Shown: positions 1-9,822, counted from the first letter of the stretch. The stretch is 64,000 bases of DNA from Xanthomonas arboricola pv. guizotiae (GCF_002940205.1 NZ_MDSK01000022.1:1-64000), one strand, 5' to 3'. The notes: a model not told the origin generated them from the sequence alone. A program made the numbers and translations.

Positions 1-93
1 ACGCCGTACGAGTTCATCTGCAAGCAGTGGACATCCGAACCCGAGCGGTTCAAGGTGGACCCGATCCATCTAATGCCGGGACTGAACACCTAG
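1..93 (+). CDS. IS481-type transposase, C-terminal fragment (cut by window edge)
   Basis: The frame is open from the first base and ends at TAG 91-93. The 30 visible residues begin TPYEFICKQW and end IHLMPGLNT. This matches the usual C-terminus of Xanthomonas IS481/IS3-like integrases, which carry a TPYEF..KQW motif just after the catalytic core. No catalytic residues are in view, so activity cannot be judged. A hairpin with a T-run follows directly, as expected for the end of a transcription unit. Confidence 0.75.
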   Translation, partial: TPYEFICKQWTSEPERFKVDPIHLMPGLNT

Positions 94-149
94 TGTGCCA
101 TAGCCGCCACAGAACGTCTTACCTCAGGTGCGGCGTTGGCATTTTTTTA
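94..149 (+). terminator. probable terminator after the transposase fragment
   Basis: TGCCATAGCCGCCAC near 97-111 can pair imperfectly with GTGCGGCGTTGGCA near 128-141. A run of seven T follows. Position and T-run suggest a rho-independent terminator. Beyond it, up to the ilvD stop at 326, I see no gene. Confidence 0.5.
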
Positions 150-325
150 GCGATTAATGGAGCCTAGGCCAAGTGTAGTTGACCAACTGAGTACATGCCG
201 ATATTTGTGCCACCGGCACTTATTTGGGAAAACCATGATTCACCCGCACAAGGCTAATGGAAACCCGTGCGGTTATCGGCCATCTCCATCTAGCGACATC
301 ACATCAGGTTGCTCTCCTTGCGACC

Positions 326-2164
326 TCAGCCGTCCAGCAATGCCTTATCCCGCACCGCACCCTTATCCGCACTGGTCGCCAGCAGCGCATACGCCTTCAA
401 CGCAGTGGTGACCTTGCGTGGGCGCACCTCGACCGGCTTCCAGCCCTTGGCATCTTGCTCTGCACGACGAAGGGCAAGTTCCTCTTCCGAGATCAGCAGA
501 TTGATCGAGCGGTTGGGGATGTCGATCAGGATCTTGTCGCCATCGCGTACCAGCCCGATCGCGCCGCCTGCGGCGGCTTCCGGTGAGGCGTGGCCGATCG
601 ACAGGCCCGAGGTGCCGCCGGAGAAGCGGCCGTCGGTGAGCAGGGCGCATTGTTTGCCCAGGCCCTTGGATTTGAGATAGCTGGTGGGATAGAGCATCTC
701 CTGCATGCCGGGGCCGCCCTTGGGGCCTTCGTAGCGGATGACCACGATGTCGCCGGCTTTCACTTCGTCGGCGAGGATGCCCTTGACCGCCGCATCCTGG
801 CTTTCGTACACGCGCACATTGCCTTCGAACACGTGGATGGATTCGTCCACGCCCGCGGTCTTCACCACGCAGCCGTCGCGGGCGATATTGCCGTACAGCA
901 CGGCCAGGCCGCCTTCCTGCGAGAACGCGTGCGCGACATCGCGGATGCAGCCGTCGCTGCGGTCGGTGTCCAGGCTGTCCCAGCGGGTGGCCTGGCTGAA
1001 GGCGATCTGCGTGGGGATGCCGGCCGGGCCGGCCTTGTAGAACGTGTGCACGGCCTCCGCGTCGGTCTGGGTGACATCCCACTGCGCGATGGCGTCGGCC
1101 AGCGTGCGTGCGTGCACCGTGGCCGCGTTGGTATGCAGCAGGTCGCCACGCGCCAGCTCGCCGAGGATGGCCATGATGCCGCCGGCGCGGTGCACGTCTT
1201 CGATATGGTACTTGGGCGTGTTCGGGGCGACCTTGCACAGCTGGGGCACGCGCTTGGACAGGCGGTCGATGTCGCGCATGCCAAACGGCACGTCGCCTTC
1301 CTGCGCGGCGGCGAGCAGATGCAGGATGGTGTTGGTCGAGCCGCCCATCGCGATATCCAGGGTCATCGCGTTTTCGAACGCTTCGAAGGTGGCGATGCCG
1401 CGCGGCAGCGCGGTGGGATCTTCGCCGCCGTACCAGCGGTGACACAGCTCCACCGCCACGCGTCCGGCGCGCAAAAACAATTGCTCGCGGTCGGCGTGCG
1501 TGGCCACCACGGTGCCGTTGCCCGGCAGCGACAGGCCCAGCGCTTCGGTCAGGCAGTTCATCGAGTTGGCGGTGAACATGCCCGAGCACGAGCCGCAGGT
1601 GGGGCAGGCACTACGTTCGAACTCGGCCACCTTCTCGTCGGAGGCGCTGTCGTCGGCGGCGATCACCATCGCGTCGATCAGATCGAGCTTGTGTTCGGCC
1701 AGCTTGGTCTTGCCGGCTTCCATCGGCCCGCCGGAGACGAACACGGTGGGGATGTTGAGCCGCAGCGCGGCCATCAACATGCCGGGGGTGATCTTGTCGC
1801 AGTTGGAAATGCACACCAGTGCGTCGGCGCAATGCGCGTTGACCATGTATTCGACCGAGTCGGCGATGATCTCGCGGCTGGGCAGCGAATACAGCATGCC
1901 GTCGTGACCCATGGCGATGCCGTCGTCCACGGCGATGGTGTCGAACTCCTTGGCCACGCCGCCGACGCGTTCGATCTCGCGCGCGACCAGCTGGCCGAGA
2001 TCCTTCAGATGCACGTGCCCGGGCACGAACTGGGTGAACGAGTTGGCGATGGCGATGATGGGCTTGTGGAAGTCCCCATCCTGCATGCCGGTGGCGCGCC
2101 ACAGTGCGCGGGCGCCGGCCATGTTGCGGCCGTGGGTGGAGGTCTTGGAGCGGTACTCGGGCAT
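326..2164 (-). CDS. ilvD: dihydroxy-acid dehydratase
   Basis: This 612-residue protein dehydrates 2,3-dihydroxy-isovalerate and 2,3-dihydroxy-3-methylvalerate, the fourth step of valine, leucine and isoleucine synthesis in the cytosol. The start [17 protein letters not shown] is the conserved IlvD N-terminus; the frame could extend 13 codons upstream, but those residues do not look like the family. The iron-sulfur ligand motif [12 protein letters not shown] is at about residues 118-129, with Cys122 the likely ligand. [11 protein letters not shown] follows about 70 residues later. Length equals the usual family length. No other ilv gene is adjacent. Confidence 0.97.
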   Translation of the reverse strand: MPEYRSKTSTHGRNMAGARALWRATGMQDGDFHKPIIAIANSFTQFVPGHVHLKDLGQLVAREIERVGGVAKEFDTIAVDDGIAMGHDGMLYSLPSREIIADSVEYMVNAHCADALVCISNCDKITPGMLMAALRLNIPTVFVSGGPMEAGKTKLAEHKLDLIDAMVIAADDSASDEKVAEFERSACPTCGSCSGMFTANSMNCLTEALGLSLPGNGTVVATHADREQLFLRAGRVAVELCHRWYGGEDPTALPRGIATFEAFENAMTLDIAMGGSTNTILHLLAAAQEGDVPFGMRDIDRLSKRVPQLCKVAPNTPKYHIEDVHRAGGIMAILGELARGDLLHTNAATVHARTLADAIAQWDVTQTDAEAVHTFYKAGPAGIPTQIAFSQATRWDSLDTDRSDGCIRDVAHAFSQEGGLAVLYGNIARDGCVVKTAGVDESIHVFEGNVRVYESQDAAVKGILADEVKAGDIVVIRYEGPKGGPGMQEMLYPTSYLKSKGLGKQCALLTDGRFSGGTSGLSIGHASPEAAAGGAIGLVRDGDKILIDIPNRSINLLISEEELALRRAEQDAKGWKPVEVRPRKVTTALKAYALLATSADKGAVRDKALLDG

Positions 2165-2557
2165 GGCGAATTCGACGGCTGATTGGCGAGCGGTGGCTGG
2201 CAATTAGACCGCGTCGTGACTGTTGCTGCTGCAACGGTCGCGGCGCGCTCCGGTGATCCGGCACGGTAGCACGCGGGGCAGGGCACGCCGTGGCGGTGGG
2301 GAGGGCGCCGGCAGGGTGCGCATCGCAAAAGCAGCGGCGGAGCGTTCGCGGGCACGGCGCGCGAACACGCGCCTCCCGCTGGTCGGCGTGGCATGTAATG
2401 CGATGTAAACGTATGCGTGCCGGCATGCAGTGCCCGGAGTGCGAACCGGAGCGCAGATTGCGCCGTTGCCACACCGGCACGATTGTCCTTAGACCGGTGT
2501 GGCAGAGGGGAGCACCACCGCCAAGGATCTCCACCAACGGCACCGCAGGAGGCGCCC

Positions 2558-3943
2558 ATGTCCGACCATCCACACCCACACCCACACCCACACCCACGCC
2601 GCACGGCAGTGGCAGCCCCGCATCCCATCGAGCAGACGCCGGCAGCAACAGCCCGCATCACCCGCCGTCGCGTGCTGCAGGGCGCAGCCGGCGCGGTGGC
2701 ATTGGCCGGCCTCGGGTGGGGCGGCCGCGCGGCTGCGCAGAGCGCCACCCTGCCGTTTGCGGGCCTGAACCTGTCGGGCCTGGCCTCCAACAGCTATGTG
2801 GAGAATGCCGAGATCGGCACGCACTACCGCGCCATCACCGCACAGCACGTGGCCGCCGCCGGGGCCTGCCCGCTGTTCCGGCTGCCGACCACGGCCGCGC
2901 GCTTCACGCGGGGGCAGGGCGTGGCCTTGAACGAGACCTACTGCAGCCAGGTCCAGGATGCGCTGGACCACATCGCCGCCCGCGGCAAGCGCGCCGTCGT
3001 GGAGCTGCACGACTACATGCGCCTGCCGCAGCGGGTGGCCGTCAAGTCGGGCTATCGGCGCGACGCCAGCGGCGCGCTTGTCGATGCGCGTGGCAACCGC
3101 ATCGACGACCCGGCGGCCGCCGCGGTCTGGGCCGACACCTATCCGCTGCGCAACTTCGGCTACCAGGGCTACTTCGATCGCCGCGACGGGCTGCTCAAGC
3201 TGTACGAATACCGCGTGATCGGCACGCCGGGGTGCACGCTCTACAACGCGTCCGGCCTGCCCGACCTGTGGGCACGCATCGTCAACCGGTTCCGGCAGCA
3301 CCCGGCGGTGTTCGGCTGGGGCGTGATGAACGAGCCCTATCAGGGCGACGAGCGCGCCGCCGACGGCAGCGTGCTGTCGATGGCAACGCACTGGCAGAAC
3401 ACCGCCACTGCGTGCTGCAAGACCATCATCGATCGCGACCGCGACCACTTCGTGTTCGTGTGCGGCAACGGCTATGCCAGTGCCCGGCTCTGGCAGAAGG
3501 ATTCGATGGGCCTGTTCGACATCCCCGATCCCTACAACCGCATCGTCTACGAAGCGCACAACTATCTGGACAGCAACGGGGCTGGCGGCGGCAACTGGAT
3601 CGGACCGGGCGGGCGCAACGAAGCGATCCAGCCCGATACCGGCATCACGATGGTGACGCCCTTCATCGAGGCGCTGCGGGATGCCGGCAAGCGCGGTTAT
3701 CTCGGCGAGCACGGCTACCCGGCCGGCAACCGCAGCGCGGAGGTTGCCACCACGCGGATGCTGGCCCATCTGCAGGCGAACAATATCCCCAGCACGCAAT
3801 GGTGCTTCGGCCCCGGTTGGCCGGATGACGACGTGCTCGGCATGAGCCGCGACGTGGGCGCGGACATCCAGGCCAAGAACAATCTCGCTGCCGTGCAGGG
3901 CTTTTTCGACGTGCGCCTGTCCAGCTACATCCCGCCGCGCTAG
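2558..3943 (+). CDS. Tat-exported glycoside hydrolase family 5 (cellulase-like)
   Basis: A 461-residue secreted glycosidase of the GH5 (endoglucanase-type) fold. ATG 2558 is preceded by GCAGGAGG at 2545-2552. The N-terminus carries five His-Pro dipeptides, then a twin-arginine segment ITRRRVLQGAAG followed by an alanine-rich hydrophobic stretch ending AAAQS. This indicates export by the Tat route, unusual for this family, which mostly uses Sec. The acid/base Glu is in GVMNEPY (about residue 265). The nucleophile Glu is probably in LGEHGYPAGN (about residue 385). The substrate is likely a beta-1,4-glucan or related plant polysaccharide, but specificity cannot be read from sequence. Confidence 0.85.
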   Translation: MSDHPHPHPHPHPRRTAVAAPHPIEQTPAATARITRRRVLQGAAGAVALAGLGWGGRAAAQSATLPFAGLNLSGLASNSYVENAEIGTHYRAITAQHVAAAGACPLFRLPTTAARFTRGQGVALNETYCSQVQDALDHIAARGKRAVVELHDYMRLPQRVAVKSGYRRDASGALVDARGNRIDDPAAAAVWADTYPLRNFGYQGYFDRRDGLLKLYEYRVIGTPGCTLYNASGLPDLWARIVNRFRQHPAVFGWGVMNEPYQGDERAADGSVLSMATHWQNTATACCKTIIDRDRDHFVFVCGNGYASARLWQKDSMGLFDIPDPYNRIVYEAHNYLDSNGAGGGNWIGPGGRNEAIQPDTGITMVTPFIEALRDAGKRGYLGEHGYPAGNRSAEVATTRMLAHLQANNIPSTQWCFGPGWPDDDVLGMSRDVGADIQAKNNLAAVQGFFDVRLSSYIPPR

Positions 3944-3988
3944 CCACGCTGCCGCTGCCGGCAGGTGGCGGCGGTTTACACTGGCGGC

Positions 3989-4255
3989 ATGCGCAAGAAC
4001 ATCCCGTGCCGCGCCGGCTGCGCGGCCTGCTGCATCGCGCCGTCGATCAGTTCGGCCATCCCCGGCATGCCGCAAGGCAAGCCGGCGGGCGTGCCCTGCG
4101 TGCAGCTCGACGGCCAGGGCCGTTGTCGCCTGTTCGGGTTGCCGACGCGGCCGGCGGTGTGCGCCAGCCTGCGTCCGTCCGAGGACATGTGCGGCGCATC
4201 GCGCGCGCAGGCGCTGGCCACGTTGACGGCACTGGAGCACGCCACGCGGCCGTGA
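3989..4255 (+). CDS. YkgJ-type cysteine-rich metal-binding protein
   Basis: An 88-residue protein with CRAGCAACC near the N-terminus and further cysteines at CVQL, CRLF, VCASL and MCGAS. The CxxxCxxCC start is typical of the YkgJ/UPF0153 zinc- or iron-chelating family. The function of the family is not established. I chose ATG 3989 because [11 protein letters not shown] is the conserved start. It ends 14 bp before the convergent DUF2167 gene. No operon partner is apparent. Confidence 0.8.
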   Translation: MRKNIPCRAGCAACCIAPSISSAIPGMPQGKPAGVPCVQLDGQGRCRLFGLPTRPAVCASLRPSEDMCGASRAQALATLTALEHATRP

Positions 4256-4268
4256 GCCGCGGCACGCC

Positions 4269-5165
4269 TCAGCTGCCGGTGCCCTGCGCCTTGCGGGAGA
4301 AGACCCGCTTGATGCCCGTACCCACGGCAAACACGCCCAACAGCACCAGCTTCCAGCCCTTGGCCAGCAACAGGCCCAGCTTGGCGAACAGCCCGGCCTT
4401 GGCCGCCAGGCCACCGCCGATCAGCCCGGCCAGCCCATAGCTGGCGATCTTGTCGGTGGACGGGTTGTGGTCGGCGTAGCGCGCGCCCTGGTCGAATTCG
4501 GTCATCGGCAGCAATTGCTGCATGCCCTGGCGGACCTGTTCGAGCTGGTCCATGCCGGCGACGGCATTGAGGCTGAGGTAGCCGCTGCGGCCCAGCACGC
4601 GGATATCGTAGTTGAGCGTGTGCTGCTGGGCGCCATCGAAGCGCAGTTCCTTGGCCCAATAGAGCTTCTTGCTGCCGGCGTCGTACCGCGGCGGCACCGC
4701 CCAGCCGAGCAAGTCGACGCTGCCGTAGCCCTGCTCGCGGCGCGCGGCGTTGTCTTCGGCGGTGCCCTTCTGCATGTCGGCCAGCAGCTCGCCGTAATCG
4801 ATCTTGGCGGCATCCTCGTAGGATACATAACCGTCGGCGGCATAGGTCACCACCACTGCCCAGCCACCCGGCGCATCCAGTGCGGGTGTGCGCGGCACGA
4901 TCATGCCCAGCACGCTGTCGTCGGGCGGGTTGCCCCACAGCTGCTCGAGCACGCGGCGCGTGTCGGCCTTGTCCAGGTAGCGGAATGCCGGGTCCAGGTC
5001 GAGGTGCGCCTTGGCTTGCGGCACGTCGATGTGGCCGGCGCGGTACTGCAGGGCAGACAGCACCTGCGCTTCGTCGACGGCGTCGGCTGGAATGGCCAGC
5101 AGCGACGGGCTTGCGATCAGCAGGCAGGCGGCCAGCAGGCTGCCCAGGGCAAAACGCGTATGCAT
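4269..5165 (-). CDS. DUF2167 membrane protein
   Basis: A 298-residue protein with a signal peptide (MHTRFALGSLLAACLLIASPSLLA) and a long periplasmic part. A glycine-rich C-terminal hydrophobic region of two membrane segments (LAGLIGGGLAAKAGLFAKLG and LVLLGVFAVGTGI) ends in a basic tail. Motifs such as WGNPPDDSVLGMIVP and YDIRVLGR are those of the DUF2167 family, whose role is unknown. The start is placed at the Met that begins the signal peptide. Confidence 0.8.
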   Translation of the reverse strand: MHTRFALGSLLAACLLIASPSLLAIPADAVDEAQVLSALQYRAGHIDVPQAKAHLDLDPAFRYLDKADTRRVLEQLWGNPPDDSVLGMIVPRTPALDAPGGWAVVVTYAADGYVSYEDAAKIDYGELLADMQKGTAEDNAARREQGYGSVDLLGWAVPPRYDAGSKKLYWAKELRFDGAQQHTLNYDIRVLGRSGYLSLNAVAGMDQLEQVRQGMQQLLPMTEFDQGARYADHNPSTDKIASYGLAGLIGGGLAAKAGLFAKLGLLLAKGWKLVLLGVFAVGTGIKRVFSRKAQGTGS

Positions 5166-5245
5166 CGGGTCGAATCCATTCGAGGGCAGCGTCCCCACGC
5201 CGCAGGGCGCCGATCATGCCATGGCCGCGTAGGGCGGACAACGGC

Positions 5246-5806
5246 TCAGCCGGTGCCGACGGTGCCCAGGTACTGGTCCTTGAGCCGCACATAATGCTGC
5301 GCCGAATAATGCAGGCTCTCGATTTCCTTGTCGCTGAGCGTGCGGGCCAGCCGTGCGGGATTGCCCAGCCACAACTCGCCTTCGCCGACGATCTTGCCCG
5401 GGCCGACGACCGCCCCGGCGCCGACGAAGCCGTAGCGCTTGACGGTGGCGCCGTCGAGCACGCAGGCGCCCATGCCGATCAGGCACAGGTCTTCGATGGT
5501 ACAGGCATGCAGGATGGTGCCGTGGCCGACCGTGACATCGGCGCCGATCACGGTCGGGTAGCCGGCCTTGTTGAAGGGACTGTGGTGGCTGACGTGGATG
5601 ATGGTGCCGTCCTGCACGTTGGTGCGTGCGCCGACCTGCACATGATTGACGTCGCCGCGAATCACCGTGCCCGGCCACACCGACACGTCATCGCCCAGGC
5701 TCACCTTGCCGATGATGGTGCAGGCAGGATCGACATAGACGCGTGCGCCCAGTTGCGGGGTGTGTTCCAGGAACGAGCGAATCGGGGTCACGATGATCTC
5801 CGGCAT
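5246..5806 (-). CDS. gamma-class carbonic anhydrase-like hexapeptide-repeat protein
   Basis: A 186-residue left-handed beta-helix protein (YrdA/PaaY/gamma-carbonic anhydrase group). Hexapeptide repeats run through most of the chain, for example VSLGDDVSVWPGTVIRGDVN. Likely metal-ligand histidines lie in IIHVSHHSP and VGHGTILH. ATG 5806 gives MPEIIVTPIRSF; the frame also permits a start 19 codons upstream, but those residues are not family-like. It may hydrate CO2 or be a structural relative with another substrate. Confidence 0.85.
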   Translation of the reverse strand: MPEIIVTPIRSFLEHTPQLGARVYVDPACTIIGKVSLGDDVSVWPGTVIRGDVNHVQVGARTNVQDGTIIHVSHHSPFNKAGYPTVIGADVTVGHGTILHACTIEDLCLIGMGACVLDGATVKRYGFVGAGAVVGPGKIVGEGELWLGNPARLARTLSDKEIESLHYSAQHYVRLKDQYLGTVGTG

Positions 5807-6518
5807 GTCGGCGTGCCGCCCGGTGCGGGCGCGGCCTGCATGATAGCGGGCAAGCGTCGGCATGCGGAAAGCGCTGGTGCGTGCAGTGGATCGATCTGGC
5901 TACGGACGTGCCTGATGCAGCGGCGCAGCGGGTTGGAACAGCTGGCGCCAGGGCGTGTAAGGCCGCGCCTGCACATTCGCTGCCGCTTCGAACGGATCGA
6001 GGTGTGTGTGGCGGTGTGCAGTCATGCATATGTCGCGTCGTTCAACCTCGCTGCCAGCAACGTTGCATCCATGCCTGCATCACGAGTGCGGCACTGCGCT
6101 TTGTAGGCCTGACCAAACGAACGTGATGGTTGCCCGGTCTGATCGCAATCGAGGCACGCGCTGCAGCCGCATGAAAGTCGATCGTTTCCGTACAGGCAAG
6201 GCGCACCCTGCAGATGCCGCTGCGCAGACAGCTCAACGAATGCGTGGAGAGGCAAGCGAAGCGCGCTGCCGGCTTGTTCGATAAGCGCACACCCATGCAG
6301 GCCGCTGTCTTGAACGCCCTCTGCGATCGGCCTAGCGTGCCGGTGACGTTGCAACGCCCCGTCCGTCGTTGCCGCGTTGCCGCGTTGCAGTACCGCTGCG
6401 CTGTCGAAGGCCGTCGCAGCTTCCAGCGTGCTTGCGTCTTCGTCGTGGCGGCGCTGCGTGAGCGCATGGCCATGCGTGAGGTTGCCAATGCAGCTGCCCT
6501 CCCTACCAGGATCACCCG
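5807..6518. other. intergenic region before the MFS gene
   Basis: I find no convincing gene in these 712 bp; the small open frames lack family features or good start contexts. It contains the PcaR-like site at 6276-6290, so the promoter of the downstream transporter probably lies in the right half. Confidence 0.6.
6276..6290 (+). promoter_or_regulatory. PcaR-like operator upstream of the MFS transporter
   Basis: GTTCGATAAGCGCAC differs at one of 15 positions from GTTCGATAATCGCAC, which I recall as the Pseudomonas putida PcaR (IclR-family) binding site. It lies 229 bp before the aromatic-acid transporter start. The same core occurs twice before pcaI (25480-25514), and an IclR regulator is encoded at 34.1-35.0 kb. 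Binding is inferred, not shown. Confidence 0.6.
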
Positions 6519-7829
6519 ATGACCCAGAGCGCCGCGACACCTGCACCCTTCGTACTGCAACGCATGACGCGGTTCCAGTGGAGGGCGGTGGCGGTGTGCG
6601 TGTTGCTGACCATGCTCGATGGCTTCGATGTGATGGCGATGGCCTTCACCGCCCCGCAGGTGTCGGCGCAGTGGCAGTTGTCGGGCAAGCTGCTCGGGGC
6701 CTTGTTCAGTGCCGGCCTGGTCGGCATGGCGGTGGGGTCGTTGCTGCTGGCGCCGTTGGCCGACCGCATCGGGCGGCGCGCGACGATCCTGGCATGCCTG
6801 GCGATCTTGACCATGGGCATGGGCGCCTCGGCACTGGCCACCGGGGTGTGGCAACTCGGTGCGTTGCGGGCATTTACCGGGATCGGCATCGGCGGCATGC
6901 TGGCCTGCGTTGCGGTCATCGCTGCCGAATATTCCACCGCCCAGTGGCGCAGCACGGCACTGGCGCTGCAGGCCACCGGTTATCCGATCGGCGCGACGCT
7001 GGGCGGCGCGATCGCAGCACTGCTGTTGCAGCACTGGTCCTGGCACGCGGTGTTCGTGCTCGGTGCGCTCGGGTCGCTGCTGTGTGTGCCCTTGGTGCTG
7101 GCGTTTTTGCCCGAGTCGTTGGAATTTCTGATCGCGCGTCGCCCGCCCGATGCAGGCGCACGCTTCAACGCGGTGCTCGCGCGCATGGGCATGCCGCCGC
7201 AGGCGGTACTGCCGTCACCGCCGCCGCATGGCTCCGATCGGGCGCGGGGCTATGCGGCCCTGTTCGTGCCGGCATTGCGGCGGCAGTCGCTGTTGATCGC
7301 GCTGGCGTTCTTTCTGCTGATGTTCGCGTTCTATTTCGTGCTCAGCTGGACCCCGAAGCTGCTGGTCGTGGCCGGCTTGTCGGCAGAGCAGGGCGTGACC
7401 GGTGGCGTGTTGTTGAATCTGGGCGGCATTGCCGGCGGCGCGATCTTCAGCGCGCTGGCCGCGCGCACGCGGCTGTCGTGGCTGACCGCCGGTGCGCTGG
7501 GGCTGTCGGCGCTGGCGCTGCTGGCCTTTGGCTGGTACGGCACGGTGCCGGGTTGGGCGTTCGTCATTGCGCTGCTGAGCGGCGCGGCGCTGTTTGCCGC
7601 CATCGCCGGGCTGTATGCGGTGGCGCCAGTGGTCTTCACCGCAGCGGTACGTTCCACCGGCATGGGCTGGGCGATCGGGGTGGGCCGCTTCGGTGCGATC
7701 GCCTCGCCGCTGTGCGTGGGCGTGCTGGTGGATGCGGGCTGGTCGCCGGCGGCCCTGTACCTGGCCTGCAGCGTGCCGTTGCTGCTCGCGGCCATCGCCG
7801 TGCTGGGCATGCGGCTGCCGGCGCGCTGA
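6519..7829 (+). CDS. pcaK: aromatic acid:H+ symporter, MFS (AAHS family, PcaK-like)
   Basis: A 436-residue major facilitator protein with about 12 hydrophobic segments. The signature DGFDVMAMAFTAP in helix 1 is diagnostic of the aromatic acid:H+ symporter family (PcaK, BenK, VanK). The loop motif GRRATIL follows helix 2. Likely substrates are 4-hydroxybenzoate, protocatechuate or vanillate, taken up across the inner membrane to feed pobA, van and pca genes in this window. The PcaR-like site upstream supports the pcaK assignment over the alternatives, but the substrate is inference. Confidence 0.8.
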   Translation: MTQSAATPAPFVLQRMTRFQWRAVAVCVLLTMLDGFDVMAMAFTAPQVSAQWQLSGKLLGALFSAGLVGMAVGSLLLAPLADRIGRRATILACLAILTMGMGASALATGVWQLGALRAFTGIGIGGMLACVAVIAAEYSTAQWRSTALALQATGYPIGATLGGAIAALLLQHWSWHAVFVLGALGSLLCVPLVLAFLPESLEFLIARRPPDAGARFNAVLARMGMPPQAVLPSPPPHGSDRARGYAALFVPALRRQSLLIALAFFLLMFAFYFVLSWTPKLLVVAGLSAEQGVTGGVLLNLGGIAGGAIFSALAARTRLSWLTAGALGLSALALLAFGWYGTVPGWAFVIALLSGAALFAAIAGLYAVAPVVFTAAVRSTGMGWAIGVGRFGAIASPLCVGVLVDAGWSPAALYLACSVPLLLAAIAVLGMRLPAR

Positions 7830-7968
7830 ACTGCTCAGCAGGGCGGTTGCCGCGCGGCGCTAGCGAGTTCTACCGGGCCAAAGAAATCCTGCGCACCGCC
7901 GATAACCCGATAGACCCTCCATCGTCGTGGCGGGCTCTTCCGCGGACCATTTGCAGATCAGCGCCGCC

Positions 7969-9213
7969 ATGCTCAGAACCATCGACTCAGATCAACTCCG
8001 CCCCGGCATGTATGTCTACAAGCTGCTGGGCGCGTGGGTGCACCATCCGTTCTGGAAGACCTCGTTCCTGGTCGATTCTCACGACGTGGAGAAGATTCAT
8101 GGCAGCCGGATCGAGCAACTGGTGATCGACACCGCGCGTGGCCTGGACCTGGACACGGCGGCGCCGGACGCGCCCGATCCGGAGCCTGAGCCGGAGCAAC
8201 CGCCGCCGCCGGCCCCGGAACCCGCCGAGCCGGCCACCACCACGCGCACCGCGCGGACCAATAGCGTCACCGCGCAGGTCGGCATCGAGTCCGAAGTGGT
8301 GCGCGCACGCAAGATCTTCGAAGACGGCCGCGACACGGTCGAGGCGATGTTCCGCGATGTGCGGCTTGGACGCACCGTCGACACCGAGGCGGCGATGCCG
8401 CTGGTGGAAGCCATCAACGATTCGGTCCTGCGGCATCCGCAGGCCTTGATCAGCGTGGCAAGGCTCAAGACCGCCGACGACTACACCTATCTGCATTCGA
8501 TGGCGGTGGCCGGCCTGATGAGCGGGCTGGCGCGCCAGCTCGGTCTGCCCGAAGCGCAGGTCGTCGAGGCGGCCATGGGCGGCCTGCTGCACGACATGGG
8601 CAAGGCGGTGACGCCGCTGGACATCCTCAACAAGCCCGGCAAGCTCACCGACGAGGAGATGGAGATCATGCGCCAGCATCCGCTGGACGGTCATCGCCTG
8701 CTGGTGGCCGGCGGGGTGCAGAACGCGGTGGTGCTGGAGATCGCGCTGCACCACCACGAAAAAATGGACGGCAGCGGCTACCCGAACCGCCTGGCGGGCG
8801 AGAACATCGCGCTGATGTCGCGGATGGGCGCGGTGTGCGATGTGTACGACGCCATCAGCTCGGACCGCCCGTACAAGCGCGGCTGGGATCCGGCCGAATC
8901 GCTCAAGCGCATGGCCTCGTGGAAGGGGCATTTCGATCCGGTGGTGTTCCAGGCCTTCGTGCGGCGGCTGGGGATTTATCCGGTCGGCTCGTTGGTGCGG
9001 CTGGAGTCGCAGAAACTGGCGGTGGTGATCGAGCAGACCCCCGATGCGCTGCTCAAGCCCAAGGTGCGCGTGTTCTATTCGGCCAAGCTGCGCAGCCATG
9101 TGCTGGTGCAGGACATCGACCTGTCGCGCCCGGACTGCCAGGACCGCATCGCGCAGATGGAAAGCCCCTCCGACTGGGGCTTCCGCGACCTCGAGAAGCT
9201 CTGGCTGCCGTAA
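7969..9213 (+). CDS. HD-GYP cyclic-di-GMP phosphodiesterase with DUF3391 domain
   Basis: A 414-residue cytosolic protein expected to hydrolyse cyclic di-GMP and so affect motility, biofilm and virulence. ATG 7969 gives MLRTIDSDQLRPGMYVYKLLG, the usual DUF3391 start. An acidic, proline-rich linker (PDPEPEPEQPPPP) at about residues 65-80 separates DUF3391 from the catalytic domain. The metal site shows LLHDMGKA (about residue 207), HHHE, and DGSGYP (about residue 267), the GYP signature. All expected catalytic residues are present. The flanking genes are aromatic catabolism genes, with no evident functional link. Confidence 0.93.
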   Translation: MLRTIDSDQLRPGMYVYKLLGAWVHHPFWKTSFLVDSHDVEKIHGSRIEQLVIDTARGLDLDTAAPDAPDPEPEPEQPPPPAPEPAEPATTTRTARTNSVTAQVGIESEVVRARKIFEDGRDTVEAMFRDVRLGRTVDTEAAMPLVEAINDSVLRHPQALISVARLKTADDYTYLHSMAVAGLMSGLARQLGLPEAQVVEAAMGGLLHDMGKAVTPLDILNKPGKLTDEEMEIMRQHPLDGHRLLVAGGVQNAVVLEIALHHHEKMDGSGYPNRLAGENIALMSRMGAVCDVYDAISSDRPYKRGWDPAESLKRMASWKGHFDPVVFQAFVRRLGIYPVGSLVRLESQKLAVVIEQTPDALLKPKVRVFYSAKLRSHVLVQDIDLSRPDCQDRIAQMESPSDWGFRDLEKLWLP

Positions 9214-9822
9214 GCCGTAATCCGTAAGCCGTAGTCCGCTGGCCCCAGGCCGCAGGTGTGCCTGCGGCCTGCCTGGCGCGGAGATGCGCTGGGCGAGTGG
9301 GCTGGATGCGCAAGCGTCGTCCGGCGACGGCCGCAGCCTTGCCGTCGTGACCGCCACCATCGCTGCCAGGCCCGGCATACCGCGCGCAGCTGTGCCCGGC
9401 GTGCCTGTCACAGGCGGTTGCCGCCACGCCCGCGAGGCCCCACTGGCCCACTGGCCCATCGGCCCACTTGGTCATCCTGGCGAGCGCGACCATGCTGCGC
9501 TGCAGCTTGGCAATGTAGTTATGATCCATAACTATTCCGGTACGCAATCACTTGCCGACCCCGGATCCCATGTCCCAGCCCTGCCTGGATGACCGTCGCT
9601 TCCCACACCTGCCTGCCGCCGCATGCGGCGGCCATGTGCTGGCGCTGGACTGGCGCCAGCCTGTGGCGGCCTGCCCGCATGGCGGTGCCGCGCGCTTGAC
9701 GGCCACGCCCACATCGGCATGCCTGCGCGCGTCTACAATGCAGTTCACGCCGCGGATCGGCGTTGCGGGCGGTGAGCGCTGCGCGCACCGGTCCGCCCGT
9801 CGTCTTCGCTGCGAGAACCGTC
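9214..9822. other. intergenic region before the MarR gene
   Basis: No gene is convincing here. The left part has short direct repeats of CCGTAAGCCGTA type just after the HD-GYP stop and repeats of GGCCCACT near 9435-9470. The notable element is the perfect inverted repeat at 9516-9534. The right 250 bp is GC-rich with no clear promoter motif. Confidence 0.5.
9516..9534. promoter_or_regulatory. perfect 8-bp inverted repeat, candidate MarR operator
   Basis: TAGTTATG-ATC-CATAACTA is an AT-rich dyad in GC-rich surroundings. Arm length and spacing fit MarR-family operators. It lies about 290 bp before the MarR gene, so it may control the downstream operon promoter. The distance is long, and the true transcript start is unknown. 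Confidence 0.5.

Noticed and set aside
590-2182. 530-codon plus-strand open frame opposite ilvD
   Set aside because: It is the shadow of a complete, well-conserved ilvD. Its composition (His/Ala/Gly-rich) has no domain features.
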